Shown here: positions 47,547 to 59,516 of the stretch, piece by piece
How positions within the stretch are numbered: position 1 is the stretch's first letter
Layout: the number at the start of each line of letters is the position of its first letter
Source of the DNA: Chamaecyparis obtusa
Lineage: Eukaryota; Streptophyta; Pinopsida; Cupressales; Cupressaceae
Assembly (NCBI GenBank): GCA_027943335.1
Contig: BSBK01001116.1
Coordinates: 201,001-265,000 of the forward strand
Reading direction: 5' to 3'
Length of the DNA: 64,000 nucleotides
Notes under the pieces: model-generated
What the model saw: only the letters and a program-made list of their open reading frames with translations
Database searches by the model: none
What the model was told of the DNA's origin: nothing
Translations under genes and position numbers: made by a program

Positions 47547-49461
47547 GTTTTGTTGGAAGATTTTAGGTTTTTTGTATGTGTTGTTTATGATAGGCTTGTT
47601 TGGAGATTAGTGGATGATAGAGTTTCTTCTTTGGGAAAGGGCTAATTAGGCCTAGTTGAAGGGTTAGGGGGTGAAGGAAGTGTTCACTAGTCAGGTCGTG
47701 AAAGTATGGGCATCATGCCATGAAAGTAAAGGCCTAAATTTCATGGAATGAGCATATCTAACATGTACAATACAAATCTAATGCTTTGGTGTGCAGACAA
47801 GTGAAATAAGAAGTGATCATAGTCAGCAAATGGTGGAGAATATATTGAATTTCATGGCAAGGGTATAGTAGTAGAAGATTGGTCTTAAAGATAGGGATAT
47901 CTAATGATCTGGATCATCTTATATTTTTCATTTAAAGTTTAATTAATAACTATTTGAACCTGGAAGTGATTGGAGGGCAATGATTTGAGAAACCCTTGGT
48001 TTAAGGGTTTGAAGAGACCAAATTTGGGGTTTTTTGGGGTTATAGGAGGTCTAAGTATAATTCCTTTTGTATTTAGAGGTTTTATGACATAATAAGACAT
48101 TTTCTATATTTTTAAGTCTTGGGGTTAATTATTTCATTTAGTTCCTTTGTTAAATCACTCACTTTTCATGTATTTTTGGAGCCATAGGGGTGAACAAAAG
48201 TACACTCTCCAAAAAAACCATATATTTCCTTTGGATATGACAATGTAATAAGAAAAGGGTACTCAAAAAAGTAATTTTTTTTATTAGTCCTTTGGAAAGT
48301 TTCAGAGATAAGTGGTATTTTCCTTCACTGCAGGGCTACTAGACATGACAATTAGGCCTTTGGATAGTTTGGGAAAGATTGGAGAGTTGGGTATTGTGGG
48401 TATTTCCAAGAAGCCTTAAACCTATCAAATAAATTTATATATAAGCCTTAGATACCATCTATATCATTTTGGAACCTTGGGAAAGGTCTGGTTAAGTTTG
48501 AGCACTTGGGAAGCATTTGAGGCTTTGGGAAAATAGTGGCTTTGTTAATCAAAATTCATAAACTTTCCTAGTTTATTCACCCACCACCCTTCCCTCTATG
48601 TCATGGAGGCACTAGGTACACTAGGTGGCCTATGAGGGTACACTATCTAGATAAACCAAAATGTAAACCTTCCGTTTCAGAGAGGGAGAAGTTGGAAAGG
48701 AAATGAGATAGTGCATCCTTGAATTGATCCATCTCCTTTATGTATTTGTTGTCACTTGGGGATGGATCCAAACCTTGTAACTTAGTATTCTAACATTGGA
48801 AATGTAGGAAAGAAGAAGAGTTTTCAAGTTGAGAGTGATTGAAGGAGTTTGATGAGTTTGAAGGGTGCATAAGGGTCATGAAATTGGTGCAAGGGTACAA
48901 CAATAGACGTTCTATCCTTTGGAGGGGGCTATTTTATGCATGAATCCATCATAGGATGGTCAAATGATGGTGAATCAACTTTGTTCAGTTTCTATGGTGT
49001 TGGGAGACAAGACATTGGGTGAGCCCTAGTTTCTAGGGGGTTTTGGGATAAATTTGGGGCTTTTACATCTAGAAGTGTCAAATATTAAAATTGATGGTAG
49101 AATCCTCTAATTAGAGTCATTTTAAGACATTGTTGAAAGTGGCAAGGTCTGGGAGTGAGTCCTTAATAGGGATGCTTTGTTAATTGAGCCTATTAGGCCT
49201 AGTTGGGAAACATGAATCAGCATAAGGTTTTTTTATTAATAATGAGAAATATTTTTACAACTCAACTCAATAGGGGCACTAGAGGAAAGAGCTAAGAAGA
49301 GAAAACCTTCCAGCATTGCCCCAAAAAATAGAAGAGAAAGGTTGTCATTAAATCTTACAAACTTCCCATTATACATACGGGGTAATGCATGAGAAATTTA
49401 CAATCCACCCAATTTACAGTGCTATATAAATTTGATAGGTTATGATATTTTGTATCTGCAT
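47547..49461. other. Non-coding interior of X, nothing recognised
   Basis: Moderately AT-rich sequence with G/T-rich patches (ggggttttttggggtt-like near 48027) but no gene motif, RNA gene or repeat boundary that I can support. Confidence 0.5.
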
Positions 49462-52400
49462 TTAGTCTAATGAACCAATTGGGTCTACCCTACCCTTGAC
49501 TATCTCAAGTATTGAGTTGTGGTCTGACTCATGAACCTTCCAAAGAGTTTTATTATGTGGTCTTCCCCCATATCTGATCAAGTGGACATTTGATGCAATG
49601 ACGAGGTTTGAATAATGAAGAATCTTTCTGTGTGTCTCCCAATCCTCAAACAACCACAACCTAGGGTTATTCATAGCATACTATCTAAGCCATGTACCAG
49701 TTATAATCACTGCTCCTATAGGGTATTCTAATTCTTCACCATCAATAACCGAGTGATCCAATTTCTTTTTTGCCTCAACACAATGACACAAATAATAATT
49801 TGTCCCTTCTTCATTGTCTTCAGGTGCAACAATAGCAAAAACATGGCTTGTAATGATATAAACATAATGAGGACATTAGTTTACTGAATATTTATGATAA
49901 AGTACTAAATTTGAGATTATTTATACATGTGGAAACTTTTACCTAGTTATACTAGATCAGATAAGTGATTAAAGTCAATGGATGATTCCATTTCTATTAG
50001 TTTTAGTGATTCATGGGGATGATATGAGGCAAGTGGACTCAAAATATGTGTATACCATTTGTCAACCCATTCCTTTAACTCACACCCATCCCAATCTTCA
50101 TCTACACATGATGAACAAAAGCATGCCATATGTCATGTGTGGATACTCCATGAACCTACATTACAAATTCTAAAAGAGTGTAGCTCACTCGATCCTGTTA
50201 ATGTACAACAATCCTCATATGGCGCAATGTTAGTTTCATCCATCAACCAAAAAATATACAAACTGTAGACTCACCTTCATTACCTGGACCCATTGTAGCG
50301 TTACACCACTAGACAATACATTCTGCATTTGACAATGTTGCTTTCTCTTTTTACTTTAATTCTTCACGTGCTAAGGCTCTTTTAATACATGCACCTACGC
50401 CATTGTGCTTTCCCTTTCCATGACCAGCCTCTGTGAAATTCCACATATATTGAATTCCAGTAATCTTATGCATCTTGCACAACCAATAAAACATCCGAGA
50501 ATTCTTGAATTGTGATGCACAATTATCTAACCATATGATATGTCAATGATATTTTATGCCCCTATTTGCCAAATGACCATAAAATAGTTGAAAGAAACCA
50601 TGTACAAACTTTGTAGAATGTGAGCAATCATCGATGATATAAAAATGATACTCCCTCAATATCTTCCTGTTCTCCTCTATACTGTCTGGTGCATGCATGA
50701 ATGCTATATGAACAAATATAGCAACCTGTTGAGGGTTGTAATACTTTTCTTGCACCTCATTCTATGGTTGTAGTGTGTAGTTCTTTGCAAATTCCACAAC
50801 TAAAACAATGGTATCAAGTGGGAATGTGTCCTTGCACAACTTGAATTGCATATCCAACCATCGTGCTCTATGTGTATGCCTTGCATACTCATAAATAATG
50901 TTTTTACAAAAAATGTCCATGAACTAATACACTATAATTTTTTCAATTACTAAATCACATCTTTTAGCCTCTTTTCCATCTTTTAGATTGTATGTCATGG
51001 TCTTATATTTTCCAAATTCCACTATTTCATTACCGATTGCATGCATAGTCTCCATATGTTGACAAATTGGCAAACGTCGCAAACCTCTGCAATCTATGCT
51101 TGTACCATTCAACATGAGAGCTTGTAAAATTGTTGACCATCCACTCTTTCACATAAAATGGTAGATATTAATTCCCTTGAAGATCTAGGTGGGACATTTA
51201 TGTTACAATCCTGCAAAACATTGTTATAGTGCAAATCTACACATATATTCCTATAAACTTCAAAATGGTTAGAAAATTCAATATGTACCCTACAACATCA
51301 AGTTGTGCATGTGTGATTTATCTTCACGTAAAAAGGTTTACACATTTCAAAATATCTCTGACTAATTTTAATTTGAGGATACATATGCATAAATTTTGCA
51401 AAGAATTGTGTTTGAGTTGAATCCAAAAAATGTTTTGGATGTGGAACACAAATCAACTACCAATCCGCCTTCTTACAACATCTATTTAATTAGGAGATAC
51501 CCGTGTATTATTATTCCAAAATTCTTCAATCAAGGATTTCAAAGCTTCAACAATTGCTTTTTTTGCAGTAGTCTACCAGAAAATGCCCATAACTCATTGC
51601 TATTTGGATCTTCCACTCTATGACACCTTTCTAGGGCTCTCATTAGAGACTTTCTACTTATTTTCAATGTTTTTATTATCTTTCTAATGAGTCAAGATTT
51701 CTTCACTTGAGTGCTTACTATCATTGATGTAAGTACATGTCATGTGACATTACTATCTTTTGTGCATGATGTAAAACCCACACTCTCATATGCAGTCATT
51801 AGATTCTTTACAATAGATTTTTCACTTGACTCATCCATCATTCTTAGCCCAAGAATCTTCATGATGGGCTTAAATTTTAGATTTCTCATCATTTCAACAA
51901 ATAGTTGACATCTTCCTGTCATGTTTAAATTCTCAAAAAATGATCTCCAAATATGATTAGCATTTATTTGAAAAGTACGCTTGGGAATCTTGTCAAGCAT
52001 TTCTTGCAAAATGTTAGTATCAATATCAATCAAATATTTTGGCTTTCTATAAATAATTATAGGAGCATAAAAAATATTATAAGTGAATTGCATACCATCT
52101 TGAGTGCCTTCAACATGAGATGATGTTGTGCCTACACCTTGGGATGTAGCTAATGGTGTGCCTTCAACATGAGATGATGCTATGTCTACACCTTGGGATG
52201 TAGATAATGGTGTGCCTTCAACATGATACAATTGTGTACCTCCACTTTAGGATGTAGACAATGGTGTGCCTTCAACATGATACAAGGGTGTGCCCACACC
52301 TTCGGAAGTAGACAATGGTGTGCCTTCAACATAATAGATTGGTGTGCCTCCAACATTGGATGATGATGTCCCCACATCTTCATAATTCAATTATATTGTT

Positions 52401-52609
52401 ACACGCAAGTTTCTCATTCTTTGTCTTTTTGTTTCCAATTCTAATTCTCTCTTACTTTGTATTGATGTTTCATGTTCCTCATCCAAAGAAAATTCTTGTA
52501 TAGTATCTAATTTTTTTTGTTCACATAGTTGTCTCATTCTTTCCCTTTTCTTCTCTTTGTCTCTTTCATTCTCTTCAGGTGTTAAATTCTTTGTTCATTT
52601 CCTTGGCAT
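49462..52609 (-). pseudogene. Decayed transposase-like gene of X
   Basis: Start codon at 52609. The N-terminus is rich in Lys/Arg/Glu (KKRERMRQL), then come repeated VEGTPLSTS units (about 52372-52088). Next is MLDKIPKRTFQINANHIW and a conserved block to 51740. Further pieces are PHPKHFLDSTQTQFFAKFMH and ISQRYFEMCKPFY (about 51430-51300), and VEFAKNYTLQ...YYNPQQVAIFVHIAF (about 50780-50690). Then come EYHFYIIDDCSHS, WLDNCASQFKNSRMF and GHGKGKHNGVGACIKRAL (50660-50380). It ends at 49462. Scattered stops, shifts and possible introns break it. The spaced Asp-rich motifs (IIDD; LDNC..QFK; HGKG..xGxGA..KR) resemble an uncharacterised plant protein family I recall as transposase-like (RNase H fold). 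That assignment is inference. Confidence 0.6.
52088..52372 (-). repeat. Coding minisatellite (54-60 bp units)
   Basis: Five to six units containing ggtgtgccttcaacat recur at about 52150, 52210, 52264 and 52318. On the minus strand they encode VEGTPLSTS-type repeats, keeping the frame because spacings are multiples of three. Confidence 0.85.
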
Positions 52610-53066
52610 GATGATGATTTCTACATATGAATTGATTACAATTTTAAAAATATAATATAAATGTAAAACAATAAGTCAAATTATATTATAAACCTCTTAC
52701 AATATGACAAATTATAATATAAATTTATTACAATTATATCAAATTATGTATTGAAAAAGTCTATATCATAACAATTATAAACCAAAGCACTCTTTATTCA
52801 CATTTGACATGTAAAAAAATAAAAAAATTACCTCAATCGATAATTTTTGATGATAATAATTGACTTTCACAATCCGATGTTGATTTTTAAACAAAAAGAT
52901 GGTGCAAATTGATAGAATATTCTTCTTTGTCACTATCAACACCATAAAAAGTGAATACTTGTCAGATAACATGCATAACTCAGACAACATAAGAAAATGT
53001 GGGCCTCTTTCACAAGATCCTTGGCAAAGAAGATAATTTGTTTTAGTTTTTTATAGTACGAGTGCT
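52610..53066. other. Non-coding right part of X
   Basis: AT-rich with no gene. It lies upstream of the minus-strand gene's start, so any promoter of that gene would be here; I see no clear TATA/initiator pair. Confidence 0.4.
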
Positions 53067-53135
53067 ATAGGGCGTATGCCCTATACAAAACAAAAAGGTG
53101 TTATGCATACTCTTAAATAGGGCTTGCGCCTTATG
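53067..53135. repeat. Possible right subterminal palindromes of X
   Basis: ctatagggcgtatgccctat and the partly related aatagggcttgcgcc closely resemble the palindromic motifs at 38530-38670. This is the main reason for placing X's right end here. Confidence 0.5.
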
Positions 53136-53154
53136 AAAAAAAAGAAAAAGGGAG

Positions 53155-53159
<5 letters not shown>

Positions 53160-53241
<82 letters not shown>

Positions 53242-53322
53242 GGAGAGGGAGAGAGAATGGAGAGAGTATGAGAGAGAGAGAGAAGGGGAGAGGGAGAAAG
53301 AATGGAGAGAGTAGGAGAGAAG

Positions 53323-53369
<47 letters not shown>
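53160..53369. repeat. (GA)n microsatellite
   Basis: About 210 bp of GA dinucleotides interrupted by gggagagggagagaatggag-type variants that occur twice. Arg-Glu and Ser-Leu frames here are artefacts. Confidence 0.97.
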
Positions 53370-53373
<4 letters not shown>

Positions 53374-53479
53374 ATTCCCATAAACCAAACTATTCTTTTC
53401 CCTTCAAATATCTAAAAATCCTCTTTAATAACATAACATGTGACTCTTTTGGTTCTTGCTAAAATATGGTTGCTAGACA

Positions 53480-55335
53480 TACTACATACAAAATATTTGG
53501 TCTAACTTAGTAGTCATGTACAATAACCTCCTAATCATTTATTTGTACTTGCATCTATTTTCAGTGAATTATTTTCCTTAGTCAACTTACATCTGGTAAC
53601 AATAGGAGTACATAATGGTTTAGAATTCTCCAAACCAAACTTCTTCAATAATTCCTTGACATACTTGGACTGAGAAATGAAAATGTCTTTACTATTCTAA
53701 CTTACCTGCAATCCAAGAAATAAATTCAACTCACCAATCATAGACATCTCGAATTCCTTCTACATCTCTTCTATTAATTTTTTACACAAATTAGATTTTC
53801 CTCCAACAACGATATCATCCACATAACCCACAAAAGTCAATATCTGATCTGAATAAATATTATAATACAGATTGTTGTTTTATGAACCTTTCTGAAAGCC
53901 TTGTCCAATCATATATCTATCAAATCTATCATACCAAGCTCTTGATTCCTACTTCAACCTATATAATGCCTTCTTCAATTTGCACACAATATATGGATTC
54001 CCTTTTGACCTAGAAATCTATTAGGTTGTTCAATATAAACTTCTTCCTCTAGTTCTCCATTCAAGAATGTTGACTTGGCATCCATCTGATAAACTTTTAA
54101 ATCTTTATATGTTTCAAAATATAAGAATATCTAGATCACCTCCATCTAGGTAATACTGGCATAAGTCTCATTAAAATCAATTCCTTCAATCTGAGTATAA
54201 TCTTTGCATACTAACCTTACCTTGTTCCTTATTACCTTACCATTCTCATCCATATTTTTAGTACCAATCACATTCTTATCATTCAGTTTGGGTACAAGTT
54301 CCAAAGTCTAATTCTTCTCTATTTGATCTTGTTCTTCTTTCATTTATTTTACCAAGTTCTAGTCATTACATGCTTCTTCTACAGACTTAGGATGAATTTT
54401 TGAAAGTAAGCAGAATAAAATTTTTTCTTGTGATGCTCTACTCCTAGTAACAACTCCTCTATTCTTATCACCCATAATATGATTCTCAGAATGATTTCTC
54501 TATGCATACCTTGGTGTATTAGTTGTAGATGTTGAAGTTTGCCTTGTCTTTGCTTCTTCTTTATTTTCTTACTTTCCTTTGTCCTCTCTATTAGACTCAT
54601 ATTCAATGTGTTTCTCAAGATTCTTCTGAAAATCTTCATTAACCTTCATATTCACACTTTCAACAATCTTGTTTAGCCTCTTGTTGTAACATCAGTATTC
54701 TTTTCTCTTTGTCAAGTATCCCATAAATATACCTTCATCTTCTTTGCTGTCAAATTTTCCTAAATTTTCCTCATCTTTCCAAATGTAGCATATTCTTCTA
54801 AAAATATTTAAATACTTCATTGTAGGTGTTCTTCCATGCCCCAGATTAGATGAATTATTTCCATACTTCTTCTGGTATAGAACTCTATTAATTATATACA
54901 TAGTTGTGTGAACAAATTCTCTCCCGTAAACTTCTGGTAAACTTATTTCTTTCATCATAGTCTTTGTTTCTTCCTATATTATCTTATTAATTATTTTTAC
55001 TACACCATTCTATTGTGGTGCTCTATCTGCTAAAAAATCTCTTAATACTATTTTTCTCATAAAAACTTTCAAATTCATTATAAATAAATTCTCCTCCTTT
55101 TCCAGATCTCAATTATTTAATCTTCCTACCACAATCATTCTGAACTCTTGCCTTAAAAATCTTGAAATTCTCAAATGCTTTTGTTTTCTCTCTTAGAAAT
55201 GCAACCCAAGATAATCTTGAATAATCATAAATGAAAAGTATGAAGTATCTCTCACCTTGTAAAATTTGTGTTCTGGTAGGGCCAAATAGGTCAATGTGCA
55301 CTAAATCCAATATACTAGTAGATGTATACTATTTT
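53480..55335 (-). pseudogene. Copia integrase and reverse transcriptase, decayed
   Basis: Integrase: VHIDLFGPT holds the first Asp. The second catalytic position reads LRSGKGGEF, where LRSD is expected. The Glu region reads NGVVKIINK in place of NGVVE. So two of three catalytic residues are lost. The connection region follows (VYGREFVHTTMYIINRVL, GYLTKRKEY). RT is recognisable from VIRNKVRLV...TQIEGIDF to the YVDD active site (GYVDDIVVGGKSNL) and ISQSKYVKELLKKFGLEN. Numerous stops occur. Confidence 0.88.
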
Positions 55336-55340
55336 ACCTT

Positions 55341-55822
55341 TGTAAGAATTTGCCTAAGGCAAAGAATAAATGCCAAGATCTAGAAGCTCAAGAGATAGCA
55401 CAAGAGAGATAGGCAAAATAATCAAATAATTGATTTTAGCCAATTGAATTGATTACAAAGTAGGAGTGCCTAAATATATAGGCAATGTAATAAGACTACA
55501 TGATAAAGAGATGATAAGATATCACCGACACAAGGTGTAATCACATGTCCACCAAAGGTGGATCATCCTCCATTGTACATCAAAGTATGTACAACATGTG
55601 CAATAATGAGAGGATGATAATGTGATAAGAGCACTAAAGGTGGATCTCACACACAACAAGGTATGTGATGACAACTATCACACCTAAAGTGAAAATTATC
55701 CGAACCATGTGCTAAAATGAATTGCAAACTTCTAGGTGTATCAAAGACAACTAATATGCAAATGTATTATCCTAAGTAAACTTAAGTAAAGTGCAATTAG
55801 TAAATATTTAATTACACCAACA
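55341..55822 (-). repeat. 3' LTR of the nested element
   Basis: 482 bp, paired with 58226-59516. The two differ by scattered substitutions, a few per cent by eye, so the insertion is much older than the Tat-like element at 15940. Confidence 0.9.
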
Positions 55823-55836
55823 CCCCCCCTTAAGTG

Positions 55837-56649
55837 CAACTTAGGGGAATGCACTTAAGCTCACAATGCAAGATGGGTCCCGACTACTAGGCCATGTTAG
55901 GTACTCATGTACAAAAATGTAGGAACAATGCAATCTCTCATAAAGTGGAGAAAGAGGGAAAACCTCATGGGAAAAACCCTCCCCCAAAAGAAAGATGAAA
56001 AATAAGATGCATGGATGGATGGAGTAATCAAGACCCCCCTATTATGACATACATCATGCATATATAGTAAAGAATCCCCCCATAGGAAGGAAACAAGGAG
56101 ACGTGATATCCCCCCCATAATGAATAATCTCCTCCAAGGATGGTAAGTGCTTGAAGACAAAACATAGTCCAATGCCTACAAACAACATTTCTCATCTTAG
56201 GAAGAAGATACACCAAGTATAGAAGTAAGAAGAATTCCCATTGTGGATAGGAAGTAGGAAGGGGAATCCAAATGAAGCATGATATCTCTGAAGTATGCTC
56301 ATGTGTCGCCATGTCCTTGGTTGATGAAGATTTCATTAACCAATCAAGAACAAGCCCAATAGAAGGAGGTAAAAAACAAGGAACCAATGGTAACTAATCC
56401 ATGTAAGAATTTGGATCAAACTCCAAAGACAAAGATGCCTCCTCAAATGAAGTAGGAAGAGAAGCAAGAAAGCCCCCCCCTCAATATAGAATGTACTCTC
56501 ATGATAGATGGACCTAGGTCAATGTAGAAACTGCACCAAGAAAATTGAATAATGTTCCTCTCCTTAGGAAGAAACAAGTCCATAGGTGTATCAATTAATC
56601 CTTCCCAATCTTTAGGAAGAATACACAAAATGTATGATGTCTCAAGAAA
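55837..56649 (-). other. Internal 3' region of the nested element, no clear gene
   Basis: Contains C-rich (minus: G-rich) runs and short open frames (56028-56387, 55897-56172) with hydrophobic, Cys/Phe-rich composition and no motif. I treat them as untranslated. Confidence 0.5.
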
Positions 56650-57429
56650 CTAAATAGGAATCTCCAACACATGAGTATGGTCAATATGAACCATGCAATG
56701 TGACTTCTCAAGTGAAGTTTGAGACTCATGAAAACCAATCTCCAAAGAGTCAAATGTCTTCTCTGAAGTTAAAGAGACCTCCTCCAAATTTTGTATCAAA
56801 GGATCCACAATCATGTCAATCTCAAAAGAAGGATCAAGTGGAGAATGAAGATGAGGGTCAACATACTCCCTCAAAATAACTAAAGAAGGATCATCTTCAA
56901 CAAAGAGAAGATGAATATCATCAATGAAGTCTCCCAAATCTGAAATGTAGGACTCCACAAACAAACTTGCAATGTCTGTGAAGTAGTCATCCAATGGAAC
57001 CAAGTCTAGAAAACAATGAATATCCTGGTGGACTGAATCACCTAAACCAATGGCTATGCGAATGCAAGCATCATCAGGAGAAACACTAGATGTGATATCA
57101 ATAGGAGGAGAAGGAGCTGCAACTGGAGGTTCTAGATGTTTTGGAAGTGGAGGAATATGTGGATCTCCATACATTTCCCAAAGAACAGTCCAAAGATTAG
57201 GAATATTCATTGTTTCATTTTCATAGTCATCAAGGGAATCCATAACATCCATATCCATATTCAAATAGATAACCTTAACAACTTCTGAGTAAGAGTCACA
57301 ATTGCAAGAAGGACTTTTAGGTCTATACTCATTCAAATAGGCCAATAGGTTATGCTCACTAAGATGAGCAAGAACCAATTCACTCCATTGCTTATAATTT
57401 TCTCTTCTCAACTTAATTAAACCATCCAT
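56650..57429 (-). CDS. 259-aa gag-like ORF of the nested element
   Basis: Intact from ATG 57429 to the stop at 56650. The N-terminus (KLRRENYKQWSELVLAHLSE, then HNLLAYLNEY) matches the pattern that opens Copia Gag/UBN2 domains: L..ENY..W...V...L....LL.YL. After about residue 110 the protein is rich in Asp, Pro, Ile and Leu (DSVHQDIHCFLDLVPLDDYF). No CCHC knuckle follows and no protease, integrase or RT lies downstream. Probable role: a capsid-like protein of a non-autonomous element. The acidic second half is unusual for Gag. Confidence 0.7.
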   Translation of the reverse strand: MDGLIKLRRENYKQWSELVLAHLSEHNLLAYLNEYRPKSPSCNCDSYSEVVKVIYLNMDMDVMDSLDDYENETMNIPNLWTVLWEMYGDPHIPPLPKHLEPPVAAPSPPIDITSSVSPDDACIRIAIGLGDSVHQDIHCFLDLVPLDDYFTDIASLFVESYISDLGDFIDDIHLLFVEDDPSLVILREYVDPHLHSPLDPSFEIDMIVDPLIQNLEEVSLTSEKTFDSLEIGFHESQTSLEKSHCMVHIDHTHVLEIPI

Positions 57430-58205
57430 GATATACTTCTCACATGAAACAATGAGACCAAAAAATCAATGCAACCCCCAAAATGCAATGAACCAAAGAT
57501 CCCCCCCAAAATAGATTATTTTGGAACTTTATATATAGTGCATCTACAATTGCCACTTGCCAAAATGAACCAAAGTGGATTTCTGATTTTGATGATTACA
57601 ACAGAAAATATGAAGCTATGGTAGACTCATACAATTAAGACACAAGACTACTCAAGGATCTAACAAATTACAAGTGCCAAAAATAGGCCAAAATAGACCA
57701 AATTCTAAAAGTACTATGTCCACTCAAAATTTTTCCAAATTGATACCAGATCTAGAAAGTAGACAAAAAATCATGAACTTTAAAAAAAAATAGCACCTGA
57801 AAATGTGTCCATATGACCCCAAACAAAGCCTCTAAAGTTGTAAAAATCACAATTTGCAATTTTCAAAAAATATCAGAAATAGAGATAAAAAATCACCTAC
57901 ACCATTATGTAGATCATGAAATTCTACTCCAAAACAAAAAAAATTGCTCGAAAAAAAGAGTTCGGATGACTGAGATATCGCTGTTTGAAAATCGCCTCTA
58001 AAATTATTTTTTCTGAATCATTGCCGCCAAACCTTGAAAATTCAAATGGCTCTAGATTTGGCTTTAGATATTTGATTTGGATGAAACAAAATTCTATTTT
58101 GGGGCATTTGGACCTCCTCAATGTGATGCCAACCTTTGATTTGCACTAGCAAGCTCCAATTTTGACCTGCAATAAAAATCTCTCCAAATAGGCTATACAA
58201 TGAAA

Positions 58206-58225
58206 CTCTTATGACTCTGATACCA
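58206..58225 (-). promoter_or_regulatory. Primer binding site of the nested element
   Basis: On the minus strand TGGTATCAGAGTCATAAGAG starts at the base after the LTR end TTCTTACA. The first 11 bases match the tRNA-iMet type. Confidence 0.88.
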
Positions 58226-59516
58226 TGTAAGAATTTGCCTAAGCCAAAGAATAAATTCCAAGATCTAGAAGCTCAAGGGATAGTACAAGAGAGATAGAAA
58301 AAATAATCAAATAATTGATTATAGCCAATTGAATTGATTACAAAGTAGGAGTACCTAAATATATAAGCAATGCAATAAGACTACATGATAAGGAGATGAT
58401 AAGATATCACCCACACAAGGTGGAACCACATGTCCACCAAAGGTGGATCATCCTCCATTGTACATCAAAGTATGTACAACATGTGCAACAATGAGAGGAT
58501 GATAATGTGATAAGAGTACTAAAGGTGGATCTCACACACAATGAGGTATGTGATGACAACTATCACACCTAAAGTGGAAATTATCGTAACCATGTGCTAA
58601 AATGAAATGAAAACTACTAGGTGTCTCAAAGACAACTAATATGAAAATTCATTATCCTAAGTAAACTTAAGGGTATGTGCAAGATCATGAGGGGCCAAAC
58701 TATGCCCTTAAGTGGCAATGAAAAATCAGCAAATCAGGGTTAGTCAACTTGATGTGAAAATTTCAACTAGCTATGAACCTAATATCAAAAATTTGTAAGA
58801 ATAGAATTTATAGAAAATTGAATGTAGTTTCTAAACTAATAGGCCTTTTTTGAGAAAAAGTTAGTATCATTGGTGAAAAGTATAGATTTCAATGCAGCAG
58901 TACAAAAATTTTAGTTAAAAAATAAGAAGTAGGTGTATGTCTGACCACCTTAATAATAATCAAATGATAATATTTTATTATAAGATTTTATATATAAGTA
59001 GTAGACTCATGCTCGGATGTGATGCATATTTTTTTGTAGTTTTATTCCAAAAAAAAATTAATTATGAATTTTTTGCTACAATGTTTTCAGAATAAAAAAA
59101 CTCCCATGTCTGACCACCTTAACTCATTCAAAACTTTACAAAATTCAAAAAATAAAAAAATTCCTTATAGTAGGTGAAGCATAGAATGTGACACATTTTT
59201 CAAAATTCAAAAATGTTATACCATCTGAAAGTTATAGTCATTTTTCAATCAGTATATAAATCAGCACTTTAGAGGTAGCTCAATTAGAAAATAACTAATA
59301 ATTACTTACCGAATTTAAAATTTGACAGCAATTATATCGATAGAAAGTTGATAATCTCCTTAAGATACCCTTTTCGTTTTATCAAATTCAGGTGAAAAAA
59401 AATTCATCAGCTACATTGTCGAAGTTTTGAACTGACATCGCCACTTTTTGGCCCCTCATGATCTTGCACATACCCTTAAGTAAAGTGTAATTAGTAAATA
59501 TTTAATTACACCAACA
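58226..59516 (-). repeat. 5' LTR of the nested element, split by a MITE
   Basis: Sequence matches 55341-55822 on both sides of the MITE. Removing 809 bp (MITE plus target duplication) restores the 482-bp length exactly. Confidence 0.9.
58671..59475. mobile_element. MITE with perfect terminal inverted repeats
   Basis: Ends are perfect inverted repeats of about 29 bp (gggtatgtgcaagatcatga, then ggggccaaa). The site allows TTAA as a 4-bp target duplication with GGG ends, or CTTAAG as 6 bp with GG ends; the palindrome hides which. The interior is AT-rich and non-coding. The terminus resembles the left end of transposon X at 38439 (gggcatatgcac..agat..ggggaccaaaaag), suggesting the same transposase family. 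Confidence 0.93.

Larger units (their letters stand above)
38439..53135. mobile_element. Large DNA transposon-like insertion X with captured sequences
   Basis: Copy B of the duplication breaks at 38438 where copy A continues uninterrupted, giving the left boundary. The left end (38439-38700) is dense in palindromes (cctatagggcacatgcccta; ggcttgggttgcccaagcc). Related palindromes (ctatagggcgtatgccctat) occur at 53067-53090, suggesting the right end near 53135. Between them are two decayed convergent multi-part genes, three captured gene fragments and a satellite array. The right boundary and the unity of the whole are inferred; a target duplication could not be shown. A composite of several insertions is the alternative. 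Confidence 0.5.
55341..59516 (-). mobile_element. Nested pol-less LTR element with MITE in one LTR
   Basis: The LTRs are 55341-55822 (482 bp) and 58226-59516 (482 bp plus an 809-bp MITE insertion). They start tgtaagaatttgcctaag and end acaccaaca. The flanking target duplication ACCTT is at 55336-55340 and 59517-59521. On the minus strand, PBS TGGTATCAGAGTCATAAGAG (58225-58206) directly follows the 5' LTR, and a G7 polypurine tract (55823-55836) precedes the 3' LTR. The internal 2.4 kb encodes one 259-aa gag-like ORF and no pol. This fits a TR-GAG/LARD-type non-autonomous element. Confidence 0.92.

Noticed and set aside
53043..53462. Arg-Glu and Ser-Leu repeat 'proteins'
   Set aside because: Translation of the (GA)n microsatellite on both strands and in several frames.
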